Origin: CAYNFT01 sp964396535
GTDB lineage: Bacteria; Chloroflexota; Dehalococcoidia; Dehalococcoidales; UBA2162
DNA length: 22,200 nucleotides
Assembly (NCBI GenBank): GCA_964396535.1
Contig: CAYNFT010000028.1
Span: 1-22,200, forward strand
Reading direction: 5' to 3'
The notes under the pieces are model-generated. The model searched no databases and was not told the origin of the DNA. It saw only the letters and a program-made list of their open reading frames with translations. Position numbers and translations under genes: made by a program. This document shows, piece by piece, positions 21,207 through 22,200 of the stretch (position 1 is the stretch's first letter; each line of letters opens with the position of its first letter).

Positions 21207-21647
21207 ATGCCAAGGATTAGAAAGACCATCACAATCAGTGCTCCAGTAGAGAAAGTGTTCGAATACTTGAGTAACCCGGAGAACATGCTAGAGTGGCAGC
21301 CAAATGTCACCGGAGTCCGAGATGTCACCGGGCGTGGCGAACTTCAGAGCTGGACCTTTGACTACAAAATGATGGGACTACACTTCACGGCGAAAGCACG
21401 GGTAACACGCAGCATGATCAACACTGAACGCCGTGTAAAGAGCACGGGTGGTATCGAGAGCGAATGGGACTGGTATTTCACCCGTGTGAATGGAGGGACT
21501 CAACTGAGATTAGTAGTAGACTATACCATCCCCATACCAGTGCTGGGTAAGGTTGGCGAGGTATTCATAATGCGTCGGAACGAGCGCATAGCCCACATGG
21601 CCATGACCAATATCAAAGAGAGAATGGAGGCATTACCACCGGAGTAG
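21207..21647 (+). CDS. SRPBCC-family protein (polyketide cyclase/dehydrase-like)
   Basis: This 146-residue protein fits one START/Bet v1-like domain. ITISAPVEKVFEYLSNPENM then EWQPNVTGVRDV is the usual opening of polyketide_cyc2 proteins. The middle strands and the long C-terminal helix (RNERIAHMAMTNIKERMEAL) complete the helix-grip fold, which binds hydrophobic ligands. The ligand is unknown. A strong AAGGAGG site lies before the ATG, in a 20-base leader segment identical to that of the zinc-finger gene at 21843. It is probably co-transcribed with the zinc ribbon 77 bp upstream. Confidence 0.85.
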   Translation: MPRIRKTITISAPVEKVFEYLSNPENMLEWQPNVTGVRDVTGRGELQSWTFDYKMMGLHFTAKARVTRSMINTERRVKSTGGIESEWDWYFTRVNGGTQLRLVVDYTIPIPVLGKVGEVFIMRRNERIAHMAMTNIKERMEALPPE

Positions 21648-21842
21648 AACAGGCAGCTAGGATTTATCAGAATTTTGCTCTCGCTATGAGAACTCAATAG
21701 CTGTCTTAAACTTTGAGAATTATTCTTATTGTTCGACCTCCAAGAGTTAAGAGATTCGGGGCTCACTTTGCTGGAGTGTATGTTGTGGCATGTATGTCTG
21801 ACCACAGAAGATAATTATTTACTCAATTAAGGAGGCAAAAAG

Positions 21843-21998
21843 ATGGGTTTATTCAAAAAGAAGCAGCAGCCTGCCATTACCGAACTAAAGTGTCCTGCGG
21901 AAGGGTGTACCTTTACCTGCAGCGACCATATTACCTTGAAGAGGCACACAGACTGGAAACACCCAGAATTAACACAAACTGCAGTAAAGGTGAAATAA
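21843..21998 (+). CDS. Small C2H2-like zinc-finger protein
   Basis: This 51-residue protein begins MGLFKKKQQPAITELKCP and continues GCTFTCSDHITLKRHTDWKH. The finger has C-x3-C and H-x4-H ligands with a further Cys upstream (KCPAEGC). Bacterial fingers of this form usually bind DNA. An AAGGAGG site precedes the ATG, and the preceding 20 bases match those before the SRPBCC gene. A broken copy lies at 9786-9884, next to the other winged-helix gene. So zinc finger and winged helix occur together twice in this window. Confidence 0.7.
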   Translation: MGLFKKKQQPAITELKCPAEGCTFTCSDHITLKRHTDWKHPELTQTAVKVK

Positions 21999-22114
21999 AA
22001 AGTATCAAAAGGGGATGTTCAGTAAGATTTGTTCCTTTATTGGGACAGGCGTCCGGACATAGAAATTAACAACAAATAGCAAAGCACCGGTTGTAACAAG
22101 AGGTGAAAAAAGAG

Positions 22115-22200
22115 ATGCACATACATTTGCGAAATGAAAACGAAGCCAAGCGGCTGCCCAGAGCTATTCAAGAATACATGCGGCGCCGGTTCAACCTGTT
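22115..22200 (+). CDS. Start of a gene of unknown function, cut by the window end
   Basis: An ATG with AAGAGGTG upstream opens MHIHLRNENEAKRLPRAIQE, then YMRRRFNL, and continues past the window. The short helical, basic start gives no family. The site and spacing support a real gene following the zinc-finger gene. Confidence 0.5.
   Translation, partial: MHIHLRNENEAKRLPRAIQEYMRRRFNL

Noticed and set aside
21521..21805. Minus-strand frame of 94 codons at the end of the SRPBCC gene
   Set aside because: It overlaps a strongly supported plus-strand gene and shows no ribosome site or domain.

Overview
This window looks like an accessory, partly decaying stretch of a bacterial chromosome. Its short winged-helix proteins beginning M-x-[EQ]-W-[AT]-F-[LTI]-T-[NK]-H, small zinc-ribbon proteins, coiled-coil proteins and C-terminal integrase sequence resemble what I remember from Chloroflexota of the Dehalococcoidia type. 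That placement is inference from protein style; no rRNA or other phylogenetic marker is present. Intact genes usually carry clear AGGAGG-type ribosome binding sites and mostly sit on the minus strand. About a dozen genes are broken by frameshifts, internal stops or truncation.

Layout. 1-1500: a truncated aspartic-protease-like gene and a CPBP membrane protease with a palindromic operator candidate. 1629-2652: an NYN/OST-HTH RNase-type gene framed by two direct-repeat 3' halves of tRNA genes, so a candidate integrated unit. 2821-5891: a mobile-element-like block with a 118-bp MITE-like inverted repeat, two paralogous zinc-ribbon genes, a ddrB/ParB-like gene preceded by four iteron-like repeats, a frameshifted Cys-rich gene and the C-terminal end of a tyrosine recombinase. 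5888-7133: coiled-coil genes, one frameshifted. 7318-9690: an array of CATG motifs at an exact 14-bp period, then a predicted lipoprotein in which a complete peptidylarginine/agmatine-deiminase domain is nested inside a LamG domain. 9692-10547: a small ORF, a zinc-finger gene remnant, a second CATG array and a winged-helix gene.

10572-13170: remains of glycolate-oxidase-like genes (two FAD-domain fragments and a GlcG/HbpS pseudogene) interrupted by an intact IS3-family element. 13496-14752: glgC. 14896-18059: an aconitase X fragment, a family-5 solute-binding lipoprotein and one DppB-type permease with no partner permease or ATPases. 18500-19069: a 28-bp tandem repeat and the first codons of a winged-helix gene fused to the tail of a broken GH13 gene. 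19116-20060: a tandem universal stress protein. 20337-22200: a winged-helix regulator and a zinc ribbon / SRPBCC / zinc-finger cluster, separated by two consensus sigma70 promoters that face each other across a palindrome.

The strongest candidates for undescribed biology are the LamG-nested deiminase together with its CATG-array promoter and nearby winged-helix paralogs, the iteron-ParB-zinc-ribbon module, and the NYN gene between tRNA 3' ends.
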